From Beijerinckiaceae bacterium (GTDB taxonomy: Bacteria > Pseudomonadota > Alphaproteobacteria > Rhizobiales > Beijerinckiaceae), in the NCBI GenBank assembly GCA_947370975.1, contig CANBNG010000007.1, forward strand, positions 121,580-185,579: a stretch of DNA of 64,000 nucleotides. Direction: 5' to 3'. Shown one piece after another: positions 32,863 through 41,138 of the stretch (the first letter of the stretch is position 1; each line of letters starts with the position of its first letter). A program made the position numbers and the translations under genes. The notes below the pieces were generated by a model. The model did not search any database, was not told the origin of the DNA, and saw nothing but the letters and a program-made list of their open reading frames with translations.

Positions 32863-33735
32863 ATGCGCGCTCAGTTGCTCCTCTCCGCGGTCGCCGCTCT
32901 GGCCATCACCTCCGCCAACGCTGCTGATCTTGCCAAGGGCAAGAAGGCTCCCCCGGCTCCCGTCGTTGTTTCTCCTTGGGATTACACGGTCGGCGCTGGC
33001 CTGACGAGCAACTACATCTTCCGCGGCATCAGCCAGTCGGACAACGGCGCTGGCGTCAATGCGAACGCCGAACTGCGCTACACCTTCTCCGACACGTTCG
33101 CGGGATATATTGGCGCCGCCGGTTCCAGCATCAAGCTGACCAACCAGCAGTCCAGCCCCACGATGGAGCTCGACGCCATCGGCGGCGTCCGCGCCACGCT
33201 CGGCGCATTCACGGTTGATGTCGGCGCGATTGGCTACATCTACCCGAACACCACCAAGGGCGTGATCTTCGTCACGAACCCGACCTGGTACGAAGGCTAT
33301 GTCAAGACCAGCTATGCCGTGAATGAAAACATCACGCTCGGCGTGAACGGCTTCTTCACGCCCAGCTATCTCGATACCTCGGCCAACGGTCAGTACGTGT
33401 CCGGCACTTTCGCCTGGAAGCTCCCGATGGATTTCGCGATCTCCGGCGAGCTCGGACGTCAGTTCCTGGGCAAGACGGATGCTGTCCATGCTCCCTACTC
33501 CGGCCGTACCAGCTTGCCTGACTACACCTATTGGAACGTCGGCGCTTCCTACTCCTACAAGATCGCCACGCTCGACCTGCGTTATCACGACACCACTCTG
33601 AACAAGAACAAGTGCTCGGATATCACTGGCCCGACCAATGGCGTGTTCTCGGGCTCGAGCATCCAGTCCAAGTATTGCGGCGCTGCCTTCGTCGGCACGC
33701 TGTCCTTCGCGCTCACCGCCAAGGACATCAAGTAA
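32863..33735 (+). CDS. TorF family putative porin
   Basis: The 290-residue protein has a clear signal peptide (MRAQLLLSAVAALAITSANA, cut before ADLAKG) and a C-terminal ending typical of outer-membrane barrels (VGTLSFALTAKDIK). DYTVGAGLTSNYIFRGISQS is the signature of the TorF/Gcw_chp family found in many proteobacteria, thought to form outer-membrane channels. The family's function is not firmly known. Codon use is rich in preferred codons, which suggests high expression. It has its own strong terminator. Confidence 0.88.
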   Translation: MRAQLLLSAVAALAITSANAADLAKGKKAPPAPVVVSPWDYTVGAGLTSNYIFRGISQSDNGAGVNANAELRYTFSDTFAGYIGAAGSSIKLTNQQSSPTMELDAIGGVRATLGAFTVDVGAIGYIYPNTTKGVIFVTNPTWYEGYVKTSYAVNENITLGVNGFFTPSYLDTSANGQYVSGTFAWKLPMDFAISGELGRQFLGKTDAVHAPYSGRTSLPDYTYWNVGASYSYKIATLDLRYHDTTLNKNKCSDITGPTNGVFSGSSIQSKYCGAAFVGTLSFALTAKDIK

Positions 33736-33778
33736 GACGGCGGGCCTTATCGGCCCCTCTTCTGAAAGCTGAAATCAA

Positions 33779-33812
33779 GCGCCGGACGGCTCACGCCTCC
33801 GGCGCTTTTTCT
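33779..33812 (+). terminator. Terminator of the TorF porin gene
   Basis: A perfect 8-bp GC-rich stem (33779-33786 with 33798-33805) is followed by five T residues and TCTTTG. A smaller GGGCC/GGCCC hairpin lies just upstream. Confidence 0.88.
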
Positions 33813-33928
33813 TTGTCGATTTTTCCGCCAGATGTCTGAGGACGCAGGGTTTTTCGACGGCATGAGACTTGCTGCAAACTGAGCCTGAAGGGTGTCTTGC
33901 CCGTCTCGTTTTGCACATTGGTTGCGTG

Positions 33929-35167
33929 ATGATCGATAATGCGCAGAGGCTTCTCGGCCTGCTGGCCGGTTCCGCGACGAACCGTGCGAGTCTGGCAACG
34001 CAGCTTCGCGGCGAATATGACGCCAACAAGGACGGTTCGGTTGATGCCGGCGAGTTCCAGCGGATTTTCGCGGAAATGCTGGTCGATCCCGCAGCCGCGC
34101 CCGCCGTCGCAGGCAGATCAAGCTATCCCGTCCACAAGACGCTGTTTGCCTCCACGCTCTATCCCTCCTTCTCGCGCAATTTTGCCATCAGCGCCTATCA
34201 GGCGAGCGAGGCTGTGAGCGGGCTTGATCTCAACAAGGATGGCAAGGTTTCAAGCGCCGAACTTGACGGCACTTCCACCGATCACGGCGTGGTGCTCACC
34301 TCGGCCCAGCGTGCTGATGACCTGCTGGCCCTCTACGATACGGCGGGCAAGGGCACGATCGAGCTTGCCGACATCACCGCAGCCTGGACCAAGGATCCCA
34401 CACTTGGCGATCCGGCCCATGCGCAGGCGGCCGTGACCGCCTGGGACCAGAACGGCAATGGCCAGATCACGCGCAACGAACTTATAGCCACCTATGATGC
34501 GATGGATGGCGCTGACGCCTTGCTCGCCGTGTTTGATCCCGGCAAGACCGGTGTCATCAATATTGCCGCCGCCGCACATATCGCCTCGACCGATTTCCCC
34601 GATGCCGCAGCGAAATTCGCGAGCTGGGACGCCGATGGCAATGGCAGCCTGACGCGGAAGGAATTGGTGTCGGGCCTCCTGACGACAAGCACGCCGACTC
34701 CGACGCCCGCGCCGACCGACCCCGCACTGCTGGCGGCGACCTTGCTCGCGCAATATGACTCGGATGGCGATGGTGGGATCTCGGTCGATGAATTCACCGC
34801 CCATGCGCAAGATCCCGATGCTGAGGTGTCTTTTGCCGCCTGGGACACAAATCAGGACAGCGTTTTGACGCTCGATGAATTGCAGACCGGCATTGCGCAG
34901 GTGCAGCAGGCGCAGGCCATCGTCAGCCAATATGACACGGCGGGGAAAGGCTATTTCGATCTCGCCGATCTGAGGGCCGCGATCGACCCCGCTACAGTTG
35001 CCGATGTTGCCGCCAGTGCCGCTGAAATCATGTCCTTCTGGGATGCCGATGGCGATGGCCAGGTGACAACATCTGAAGTCATCAGCGGTATTCAGGTCGG
35101 CGGCTATGTCGGCGGAGAGCAGATGAATACCGGCGCCGACGCCACCACTCCGGCCACGCCAGCCTGA
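33929..35167 (+). CDS. EF-hand array protein
   Basis: This 412-residue protein from the ATG at 33929 is built almost wholly of EF-hand-like loops. Six canonical loops start at residues 31, 100, 173, 234, 277 and 372 (for example DADGDGQVTTSE). One at 306 has Ser in place of the Gly at position 6. Three degenerate loops start at 137, 203 and 336 (DTAGKG and DPGKTG types). A Thr/Pro linker spans about 253-264. There is no signal peptide and no membrane segment, so the protein is cytoplasmic or exported without a cleaved leader. A role in calcium buffering or sensing is possible; no partner is evident nearby. Confidence 0.8.
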   Translation: MIDNAQRLLGLLAGSATNRASLATQLRGEYDANKDGSVDAGEFQRIFAEMLVDPAAAPAVAGRSSYPVHKTLFASTLYPSFSRNFAISAYQASEAVSGLDLNKDGKVSSAELDGTSTDHGVVLTSAQRADDLLALYDTAGKGTIELADITAAWTKDPTLGDPAHAQAAVTAWDQNGNGQITRNELIATYDAMDGADALLAVFDPGKTGVINIAAAAHIASTDFPDAAAKFASWDADGNGSLTRKELVSGLLTTSTPTPTPAPTDPALLAATLLAQYDSDGDGGISVDEFTAHAQDPDAEVSFAAWDTNQDSVLTLDELQTGIAQVQQAQAIVSQYDTAGKGYFDLADLRAAIDPATVADVAASAAEIMSFWDADGDGQVTTSEVISGIQVGGYVGGEQMNTGADATTPATPA

Positions 35168-35237
35168 TCTCAATCAAGGCCGGCCGGCTTTTTCCGTCCT
35201 ACGTCTGAGCTTCATGTTGCAGCTGGGGACTGACGGA

Positions 35238-35507
35238 ATGGCCTATGAAACCTCGATTGAACGCGAGCGCGCGATCACCAGCGCCGTGCTCGAACAGGGC
35301 CCCGCCGCCTATGGCTTGTGGGCGCAGAGTTTCATGTCCTTCCGCAACCGGATGATCGGCGAGCTTGAAAAGCTGCGCGTGCCTGACGATTGGCTCGTGA
35401 AAGCCTCCCTTGCCGCCAGCCGGGCGTGGGAGGCGGAAAATCCCTGTCCGCTGTCCAATGACGAGATCGAGCTGTTACGTGCGGAGGCCGCGCGCAGTCT
35501 CCCTTAA
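35238..35507 (+). CDS. Hypothetical small protein
   Basis: This 89-residue, mostly helical, acidic protein starts MAYETSIERERAITSAVLEQ. No family was recognised. It has no signal or membrane segment. The start at 35238 is preferred to one at 35214. Its stop overlaps that of the convergent selO gene by 4 bases. Coding appears real from the balanced, GC-rich third positions and a compact amphipathic pattern, but it is uncharacterised. Confidence 0.55.
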   Translation: MAYETSIERERAITSAVLEQGPAAYGLWAQSFMSFRNRMIGELEKLRVPDDWLVKASLAASRAWEAENPCPLSNDEIELLRAEAARSLP

Positions 35508-36970
35508 GTGCCGCAGAACGTGCGGGTGACGCGCTCCTGCGGCTGAGCTGGTTGCTGATAGGCGATATGGGCCGGTTGCTCGTCATAGGGATGGGCCAGC
35601 ACGGCCACCAGATCCTCGAAGACGGACAGATCATTGCGCACGACAGCGGCCTCGATGGCTGCCTCTACGCGGTGATTGCGGGGAATATAGGCCGGATTGA
35701 CCCGCCGCATCGCCGCCGCCCGTTCTGCCGGCGCGCCGCCTTCCAGCGCCAGCCGCGCGCGCCAGGTTTCGGCAAAACCATCGAAGGCGGTTGGGTCTTC
35801 AAACAGGCTGCGTATCTGCGCGTCTGCGGCTGGCGTTTCCGCGCAATCGCTGAGCCGGCGGAACACAAGCGTGAAATCGGCCTTGTTGGCTGCCATCCGT
35901 TCAAACAGGTCGAGCGCAAGCGCGCCATCGCCGGGCTCGGCGCTCAAAAGCCCGAGTTTGGCGCGCAGCCCACCGAGATAGGCGGTTTGAAACACGCTCT
36001 TGAAGGTCGCCAGCGCCTCATTGGCGCGCGTCACGGCCTCGTCCTGCGCGGTGAAAAGCGGCATCAGGCATTCGGCCAGGCGCGCCAGATTCCATTGCGC
36101 GATCGAGGGCTGGCTGGAATAGGCGTAGCGCCCCTGCCGGTCGATGGCGCTGAAGACGGCGCCCGGATCATAGGCTTCCATGAAGGCGCAGGGGCCGTAA
36201 TCGATGGTCTCGCCCGAGATCGACATATTGTCGGTGTTCATCACGCCATGGATGAAGCCCACCAGCAGCCATTGCGCGACCAGCAAGGCTTGTCGTGTCA
36301 CCACAGCCTCAAGAAGGCCTGCATAGGGCTCTGCGGCATCCCCAAGATGGGGATAATGGCGGGCGATGACATGGTCTGCGAGCTCGCGGACATTATCCAT
36401 CTCGCCGCGCGCCGCAAAATACTGGAACGTGCCGATGCGCACATGGCTGGAGGCAATCCGCGTCAGCACGCCGCCTGGTTGCGCCGTCTCGCGTGCGACT
36501 GTTTCGCCGGTGGCCACCGCCGCCAGCGCGCGCGTGGTCGGAATGCCCAGCGCGAACATGGCTTCGCTGAGAATATATTCGCGCAGCACCGGCCCCAGCG
36601 CCGCGCGCCCGTCGCCGCGTCGCGAGAAGGGCGTCGGGCCCGAGCCCTTCAATTGAAGGTCGCGCCGCTTCCCGTCGATCACGATCTCGCCTAGCAGGAT
36701 CGCACGGCCATCGCCGAGCTCGGGCGAGAAGTGCCCGAATTGATGGCCGGCATAGACGGCTGCAATCGGCTCGGCCTGTGCGGGCATGCGGTTGCCCGCC
36801 AGCATCTCGACGCCCTCGGGCGAGGCCAGCCATTCTGGATCGAGCCCAAGCTCAAGCGCCAGCGCGCGGTTCAGCTTGAGAAGGCGCGGCGCAGCCACCG
36901 GCGTTGGCAGCACATGCGCATGAAAGGCCTGCGAGAGACGGGCATAGGAATTGTCGAAGGGCAAATGCAT
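35504..36970 (-). CDS. selO: Protein adenylyltransferase SelO family
   Basis: SelO (formerly YdiU/UPF0061) is a pseudokinase-fold enzyme that transfers AMP to protein hydroxyls in the redox response. The 488-residue protein starts MHLPFDNSYARLSQAFHAHV. Motifs include YAGHQFGHFSPELGDGRA, LKGSGPTPFSRRGDGRAALG and GVMNTDNMSISGETIDYGP. The C-terminal end VTRTFCGT contains the family's conserved Cys, here encoded as normal cysteine. An ATG four codons upstream (36982) is less likely. A short inverted repeat lies 16 bases upstream of the start. Confidence 0.93.
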   Translation of the reverse strand: MHLPFDNSYARLSQAFHAHVLPTPVAAPRLLKLNRALALELGLDPEWLASPEGVEMLAGNRMPAQAEPIAAVYAGHQFGHFSPELGDGRAILLGEIVIDGKRRDLQLKGSGPTPFSRRGDGRAALGPVLREYILSEAMFALGIPTTRALAAVATGETVARETAQPGGVLTRIASSHVRIGTFQYFAARGEMDNVRELADHVIARHYPHLGDAAEPYAGLLEAVVTRQALLVAQWLLVGFIHGVMNTDNMSISGETIDYGPCAFMEAYDPGAVFSAIDRQGRYAYSSQPSIAQWNLARLAECLMPLFTAQDEAVTRANEALATFKSVFQTAYLGGLRAKLGLLSAEPGDGALALDLFERMAANKADFTLVFRRLSDCAETPAADAQIRSLFEDPTAFDGFAETWRARLALEGGAPAERAAAMRRVNPAYIPRNHRVEAAIEAAVVRNDLSVFEDLVAVLAHPYDEQPAHIAYQQPAQPQERVTRTFCGT

Positions 36971-36985
36971 GGCGCGCCTCATTGG

Positions 36986-37002
36986 AAACGTGAAGCACGT
37001 TT
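36986..37002. promoter_or_regulatory. Inverted repeat just upstream of selO
   Basis: AAACGTG (36986-36992) and CACGTTT (36996-37002) form a perfect 7-bp repeat with a 3-base centre. It sits between the selO start codon and its promoter region, where an operator or a ribosome-site hairpin would act. Confidence 0.4.
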
Positions 37003-37049
37003 ACCATGCCAGATCGCGCGCGCAGAACCGTATTTTGGCAGAACCTCCG

Positions 37050-37094
37050 GCCGTTTTTGCATTCTGCAAAAGAACGGCGCGCGCGCCGTTCTTT
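37050..37094. repeat. Overlapping inverted repeats in the selO-tctC gap
   Basis: A perfect 26-base palindrome covers 37069-37094, with A- and T-rich ends and a GC core. Its left arm is shared with another inverted repeat, in which 37050-37061 pairs with 37065-37078 (12 bp with a two-base bulge and a 3-base loop). The two structures exclude each other. They lie in a 464-base gap between the divergent selO and tctC genes. Confidence 0.6.
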
Positions 37095-37205
37095 CAATGC
37101 TGCACTGCGGGCGACCGAAAGTTGAGCCCAAGACTTCGCCGTTTCGGCATGTGTCTCTAACAAAAACGGATATTTGTCGCGATGGCTCGTTTTGGGTAAT
37201 GCGCA

Positions 37206-37227
37206 AAGATTGGGCGTGCGCAATCTT
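37206..37227. repeat. Inverted repeat in the selO-tctC gap
   Basis: AAGATTG (37206-37212) pairs with CAATCTT (37221-37227) around an 8-base loop. TGCGCA also occurs at 37200 and 37217, overlapping the repeat. No gene is seen between 36971 and 37434. Confidence 0.4.
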
Positions 37228-37360
37228 CAGCTTCACTGACTTTGAAGGCGTTTTACGATTTCACGCAGGGCTTATACTCGCTTTGTTGATTACGCCGCGG
37301 GCATAGAGCCGCTTCTTGCACGAAGCTGCTGAGTTCCGAGCACTTGTGCGCATCTATGAT

Positions 37361-37392
37361 TTCTGAAACGCTACCTTTCAGAAGAGCGTTTC
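37361..37392 (+). promoter_or_regulatory. Competing hairpins upstream of tctC
   Basis: TTCTGAAA (37361-37368) pairs perfectly with TTTCAGAA (37376-37383). Alternatively GAAACGCT (37365-37372) pairs perfectly with AGCGTTTC (37385-37392). The two 8-bp stems share bases and exclude each other. They end 42 bases before the tctC ATG, so they may form a switching leader or overlapping operators. Confidence 0.5.
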
Positions 37393-37434
37393 GTGTTGGG
37401 TTCTGTGCTGAATATGCGGGATGGGAGAGCCTGA

Positions 37435-38463
37435 ATGATACATGGCGCATTGCATTGTCTTTTGGCTCTTGGCGTCGCTGCGACGATTACCACTGCGCCC
37501 GCCCACGCCCAGACACCGGACGAGTTTTACAAAGGTCGCACTGTCACGGTGGTTGTCGGTTATTCGGCAGGCGGGGGGTTTGATCTTTATGCGCGCGGAT
37601 TTTCCAAATTCTTTCGCAATCACCTGCCGGGCAATCCCAATGTCATCGTGCAGAACATGCCAGGCGCGGGCAGCCTGACAGCCACTAATTATATCAGCAA
37701 TGTTGCAACCAAGGACGGCTCAATCATCGCGCTTGCGCGCGCGCCTGTCATGGAGCTTCTGGCGGGAACGAACAGTTCTGCTTTCGATCCGCTCAAGCTG
37801 AACTGGATCGGCAATGGCGCGACCGAACTCACGGTGTGCGGCGTCATGAACAATCCTCAGGTTCGCAATATGGCGGATGCGCAGAAGCATGCTTTCACGC
37901 TTGCGGGGCTTGGGCCAGGTTCCGATGAAGACATGTTCACCAAGGTTCTGAACAATCTCTTTCACATGAAGGCCAAGCTGGTGAACGGCTACCCCGCAGG
38001 CGCGGAGGCCATGCTTGCGGTCGAGCGCGGCGAAGTGGATGGCCGGTGCGGCTGGTCCTATTCGAGTCTGATGATGGCCAAGCCCGAATGGGTTGCGAGC
38101 AAGAAGGTCACGTTTCTCGCATCGCTGGCGATTGAGCGGTCTGCAAAACTGCCAGATACCCCTGCAATCATGGAGTTTGTGACTAATGAGCGCGAGCGGC
38201 AGATCCTTGGGCTCGTCATCGGTTCGCAGATTATGGGGCGTCCTTTCTTTGCCCCGCCCGGCATTCCGCCTGACAGAACCAAGGCGCTGCGCGCGGCTTT
38301 CGATGCGACCATGGCTGATCCCGCATTCATCGCGGACAGAAAGGCGGTGAATGAAGACGTCAATCCGACGCGCGCTGAGGATGTCGAAGCCCTGCTCAGA
38401 AAGCTTTTTGCGACACCCAAGGAGTTGGTCGAGGAGACACGAACCATCATTGCGGCGAAATGA
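37435..38463 (+). CDS. tctC: Tripartite tricarboxylate transporter substrate-binding protein (TctC/Bug family)
   Basis: The 342-residue protein has a signal peptide (MIHGALHCLLALGVAATI..., cut after AHAQ) and the Bug family pattern: FYKGRTVTVVVGYSAGGGFD, NVIVQNMPGAGSLTATNYI and FFAPPGIPPDRTKALRAAFD. Such periplasmic proteins bind carboxylates for TctAB carriers, but no tctA or tctB is in the window. The ligand is unknown. A possible reading is that it serves a distant permease or a sensor. It is preceded by a palindrome-rich leader region. Confidence 0.88.
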   Translation: MIHGALHCLLALGVAATITTAPAHAQTPDEFYKGRTVTVVVGYSAGGGFDLYARGFSKFFRNHLPGNPNVIVQNMPGAGSLTATNYISNVATKDGSIIALARAPVMELLAGTNSSAFDPLKLNWIGNGATELTVCGVMNNPQVRNMADAQKHAFTLAGLGPGSDEDMFTKVLNNLFHMKAKLVNGYPAGAEAMLAVERGEVDGRCGWSYSSLMMAKPEWVASKKVTFLASLAIERSAKLPDTPAIMEFVTNERERQILGLVIGSQIMGRPFFAPPGIPPDRTKALRAAFDATMADPAFIADRKAVNEDVNPTRAEDVEALLRKLFATPKELVEETRTIIAAK

Positions 38464-38544
38464 TCTAGCCTTTGAAAACCATTCGCTTGGGCGCCATGTG
38501 GGACGCGTCCGGCGCATCGCTAACACCCACACGGGAGTTGTTGC

Positions 38545-39474
38545 ATGAAGAAGCTAGTGCTGGAATCCACGTCTCCATTTCAGGGACTTCCTGAACTTGT
38601 AGCTTATAATGAGGGTCTTTTTGAAAAAGAAGGCATTCAGGTTGAATGGGCCGACCGTGATGAAACCGCCGTCCAGAGTGTCGCAAAGGACGAGAACAAT
38701 CCGCTCGGCGTCAATCCTTTCGGCAGTCATGGCAAATTGCTCGAACAGGGCAAGGCGGATATGTACAACGCCTGCGAATGGGGCAATTATTGCCGCGTGG
38801 AGGATACGAGTGTGGGGTCGCGCCAGCTTGGGCGCCGTGGCATAGTAACTTATGCGGCCATTGTCGTGCGTCCCGATTCCGATGTCTACACGGCCCAGCA
38901 GCTCGCCAATAAAAGCGTGGGTGTGCCCTTTTATGCCGGCACTCATTATCTCGCGCTGCATTTGCTGAGCGGGTTCTTGCCGCGCGATCTCATCAAGGTC
39001 GTGCCCGCGCCGAGTGGTTCGCGCAATCGCTACAATTCAATGATGAAAGGCGAGATTGAAGCTGCGACCCTGACGGAGCCTTATATTTCTCTCGCCGAGA
39101 AAAACGGTTGCCGCGTCATCTGCTCGGCCTTCTATCACGGCACTGAGGTCGCCTCCGACAAGGTCGATGCGGATACATATGCGCGCTTCAATCGCGCGGT
39201 GCGTGCTGCGGTGAAGCTCATCAATGCCGACAAGAAAAAGTACCTTCACTATTTCATCGATTACCACAAGAAAAAGGATCCCGAGATCGGCCAGCTGACG
39301 ACAGATGATTTGCGTACAGGCCGCATTGTCGTTTGCGATCCCGCGCCTATTCCTGAGGCCGAGCTCGAGCGCACGGCTGAATGGGTCAAGAGCTGGGGCA
39401 TGTTGGGGGAGACCGACTCCCCGCTGAATCTCGTCAACGTGCTGGTGCAGGAACAGGCGCACGCCCCCGAGTGA
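38545..39474 (+). CDS. NMT1/THI5-like substrate-binding fold protein without signal peptide
   Basis: This 309-residue protein starts MKKLVLESTSPFQGLPELVA and has the fold of NMT1-type solute-binding proteins: ELVAYNEGLFEKEGIQVEW, the central NACEWGNYCRVED, VRPDSDVYTAQQLANKSVGV and EAATLTEPYISLAEKNGCRV. It lacks a signal peptide or lipobox, so it is probably cytoplasmic, unlike transport receptors of the family. No permease or ATPase genes accompany it. It may be an enzyme or sensor derived from a binding protein. It follows tctC by 81 bases and ends in a strong terminator. Confidence 0.7.
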   Translation: MKKLVLESTSPFQGLPELVAYNEGLFEKEGIQVEWADRDETAVQSVAKDENNPLGVNPFGSHGKLLEQGKADMYNACEWGNYCRVEDTSVGSRQLGRRGIVTYAAIVVRPDSDVYTAQQLANKSVGVPFYAGTHYLALHLLSGFLPRDLIKVVPAPSGSRNRYNSMMKGEIEAATLTEPYISLAEKNGCRVICSAFYHGTEVASDKVDADTYARFNRAVRAAVKLINADKKKYLHYFIDYHKKKDPEIGQLTTDDLRTGRIVVCDPAPIPEAELERTAEWVKSWGMLGETDSPLNLVNVLVQEQAHAPE

Positions 39475-39494
39475 AAAAGCGTGCCGATTAAATG

Positions 39495-39527
39495 GCGCGG
39501 ACCCGGAACTGCGGGTCCGCGCTTTTT
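39495..39527 (+). terminator. Strong Rho-independent terminator
   Basis: A perfect 11-bp stem (39495-39505 with 39512-39522) around a 6-base loop is followed by TTTTTG. It ends the tctC and NMT1-like unit. Confidence 0.92.
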
Positions 39528-39568
39528 GTTTCGTCCGTGGCGGAGTCCGCCTTCGGAGGACAATGAGC

Positions 39569-39808
39569 ATGACCAAAGTCACCTATGAGATCGCCGAACA
39601 TGACGGCGGCTGGGCCTATCGGGTCGAGGGCGCTTGGTCTGAGACATTCCCCACCCATGACGCGGCCCGCAAGGCGGCCGAGCGCGCCGCGCGCGAGCAA
39701 ACAATTCCCGGCGAAGACACCGGCATTTCCTATCCCGACCGTGAAGGCCGTTGGCACGAGGAAATTGCGCCGGGCCATGATCGCCCTGACCCCCAGGTCA
39801 AGGGCTAA
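39569..39808 (+). CDS. DUF2188-like small protein
   Basis: This 79-residue protein starts MTKVTYEIAEHDGGWAYRVE. The pattern of short strands with a GGWAYR turn and a helix with HDAARKAAERAAREQ resembles DUF2188 proteins, which are small and of unknown role. An ATG two codons earlier (39563) lies too close to the GGAGG sequence at 39555; 39569 has a nine-base spacing and is chosen. It stands alone between two terminators or gene ends. Confidence 0.6.
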   Translation: MTKVTYEIAEHDGGWAYRVEGAWSETFPTHDAARKAAERAAREQTIPGEDTGISYPDREGRWHEEIAPGHDRPDPQVKG

Positions 39809-39927
39809 AGCGCAAGATCTGATCCCTGTCGTTTTGTCCGGAGGGCGCAAGCCCGGCTTTGCACGCCGCCGCCACATTTGGCACAATGGCGACAGAGCCG
39901 AAGAGGCCGCTTTATCGGGAGGACGTC

Positions 39928-40974
39928 ATGGGTCGGTATTTGCGCGTTATTGTCGCCAGTCTTGGGGCGCTTGCGGCCACCGCCTTGCAGCCCGCCGCCG
40001 CGCAAGACCCTGTCGCTTTCTACAAGGGCAAGACGGTGACGATCATCGCCGGCTCGGCTTCGGGCGGCGGTGTTGATATTTACGCTCGCCTGCTGGCGCG
40101 TCACTTTCCCAAATATCTCCCGGGCAATGCCGGCGTGATCGTGCAGAACATGCCGGGCGCGGGCAGTCTTGCGGCGGCGCGTCACCTGTATGCGCTCGCC
40201 CCCAAGGACGGGACGGCGATGGCGGTGGTGCTCTCGACCGCGCTCTTCGATCCGCTGATGTCGGGTCAGGATCTGGCGAGCTATGATCCGCGCAAATTCA
40301 ACTTTCTCGGCAATGCCAATGCCGACACATCCGTGTGCATCGTGCGCAAGGATGCGCCCGTGCAGACCTACGCGGACCTGTTCGAGAAAGAACTGGTTGT
40401 AGGGGGCACGGGGCCAGGCAGTGCGCTGGTCGATTACCCGGTCATGGAGCGTCATATTCTGGGCGTGAAACTGAAGCTGATTTCTGGCTACAAGGGCTCG
40501 AACGAGGTCAGCCTCGCCATTCAGCGCAATGAGGTGCAGGGCATTTGTGGCCTGCTCTGGGCCAGCGCCAAGCAGCAATATCCCGATGCGATGAAGCCCG
40601 AGAGCCTCGTCAAGGTTCTGGTGCAGCAGGACACCAGAAGTCTGTCCGTGCTCAAGCAGGCCGGCGTCCCGCTGGTGATGGATTACGCCAAGACCGATCA
40701 GCAGCGCCAGGCGATGGAAATATTCCTGCAGCAGGGGTCGATCAGCCGGCCCTTCTTCCTGCCGCCCGGCGTGCCCGCCGATCGTGTGGCGGCCCTGCGC
40801 AAGGCCTTCCTCGAGGTCGTGCAGGATCCCGAACTGCAGGCTGAAGCCGCCAAGTCCAGCCTCGACGTGATCGCCCAGAAGGGCGAGGACGTGCAGGCCC
40901 TGCTTGAAAAGCTCTATGCCGCTCCGCCCGAACTCATCGCCTTCCTGCGCAAGGGCGTGAGCGCGCCGCAATAA
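39928..40974 (+). CDS. Second TctC/Bug family substrate-binding protein
   Basis: The 348-residue protein has a signal peptide (MGRYLRVIVASLGALAATAL, cut after AAAQ) and the motifs FYKGKTVTIIAGSASGGGVD, VIVQNMPGAGSLAAARHLY and FFLPPGVPADRVAALRKAFL. It is related to the TctC at 37435 but clearly diverged. No TctAB permease genes are near. The ATG at 39928 has a GGGAGGA sequence just upstream, so an earlier ATG at 39859 is not favoured. A strong terminator follows. Confidence 0.85.
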   Translation: MGRYLRVIVASLGALAATALQPAAAQDPVAFYKGKTVTIIAGSASGGGVDIYARLLARHFPKYLPGNAGVIVQNMPGAGSLAAARHLYALAPKDGTAMAVVLSTALFDPLMSGQDLASYDPRKFNFLGNANADTSVCIVRKDAPVQTYADLFEKELVVGGTGPGSALVDYPVMERHILGVKLKLISGYKGSNEVSLAIQRNEVQGICGLLWASAKQQYPDAMKPESLVKVLVQQDTRSLSVLKQAGVPLVMDYAKTDQQRQAMEIFLQQGSISRPFFLPPGVPADRVAALRKAFLEVVQDPELQAEAAKSSLDVIAQKGEDVQALLEKLYAAPPELIAFLRKGVSAPQ

Positions 40975-40998
40975 TCTTGCCGCGCTGAGAGAACGATG

Positions 40999-41028
40999 GC
41001 CTCCGGCGCGCGCCGGAGGCTTTTTTTT
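40999..41028 (+). terminator. Rho-independent terminator
   Basis: A 22-base perfect palindrome (40999-41020) rich in GC is followed by eight T residues. It ends the second tctC-like gene. Confidence 0.95.
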
Positions 41029-41138
41029 GGGATTGTCCCCAAGCGCACGCCGCGGGCGGGGGCTCGGAACACATTTCGTCACGGTCCGTTCCCCGTCATG
41101 CACCGGCTGCTGCCCGGGCGCGAGCTGTGGAGGGCGCT

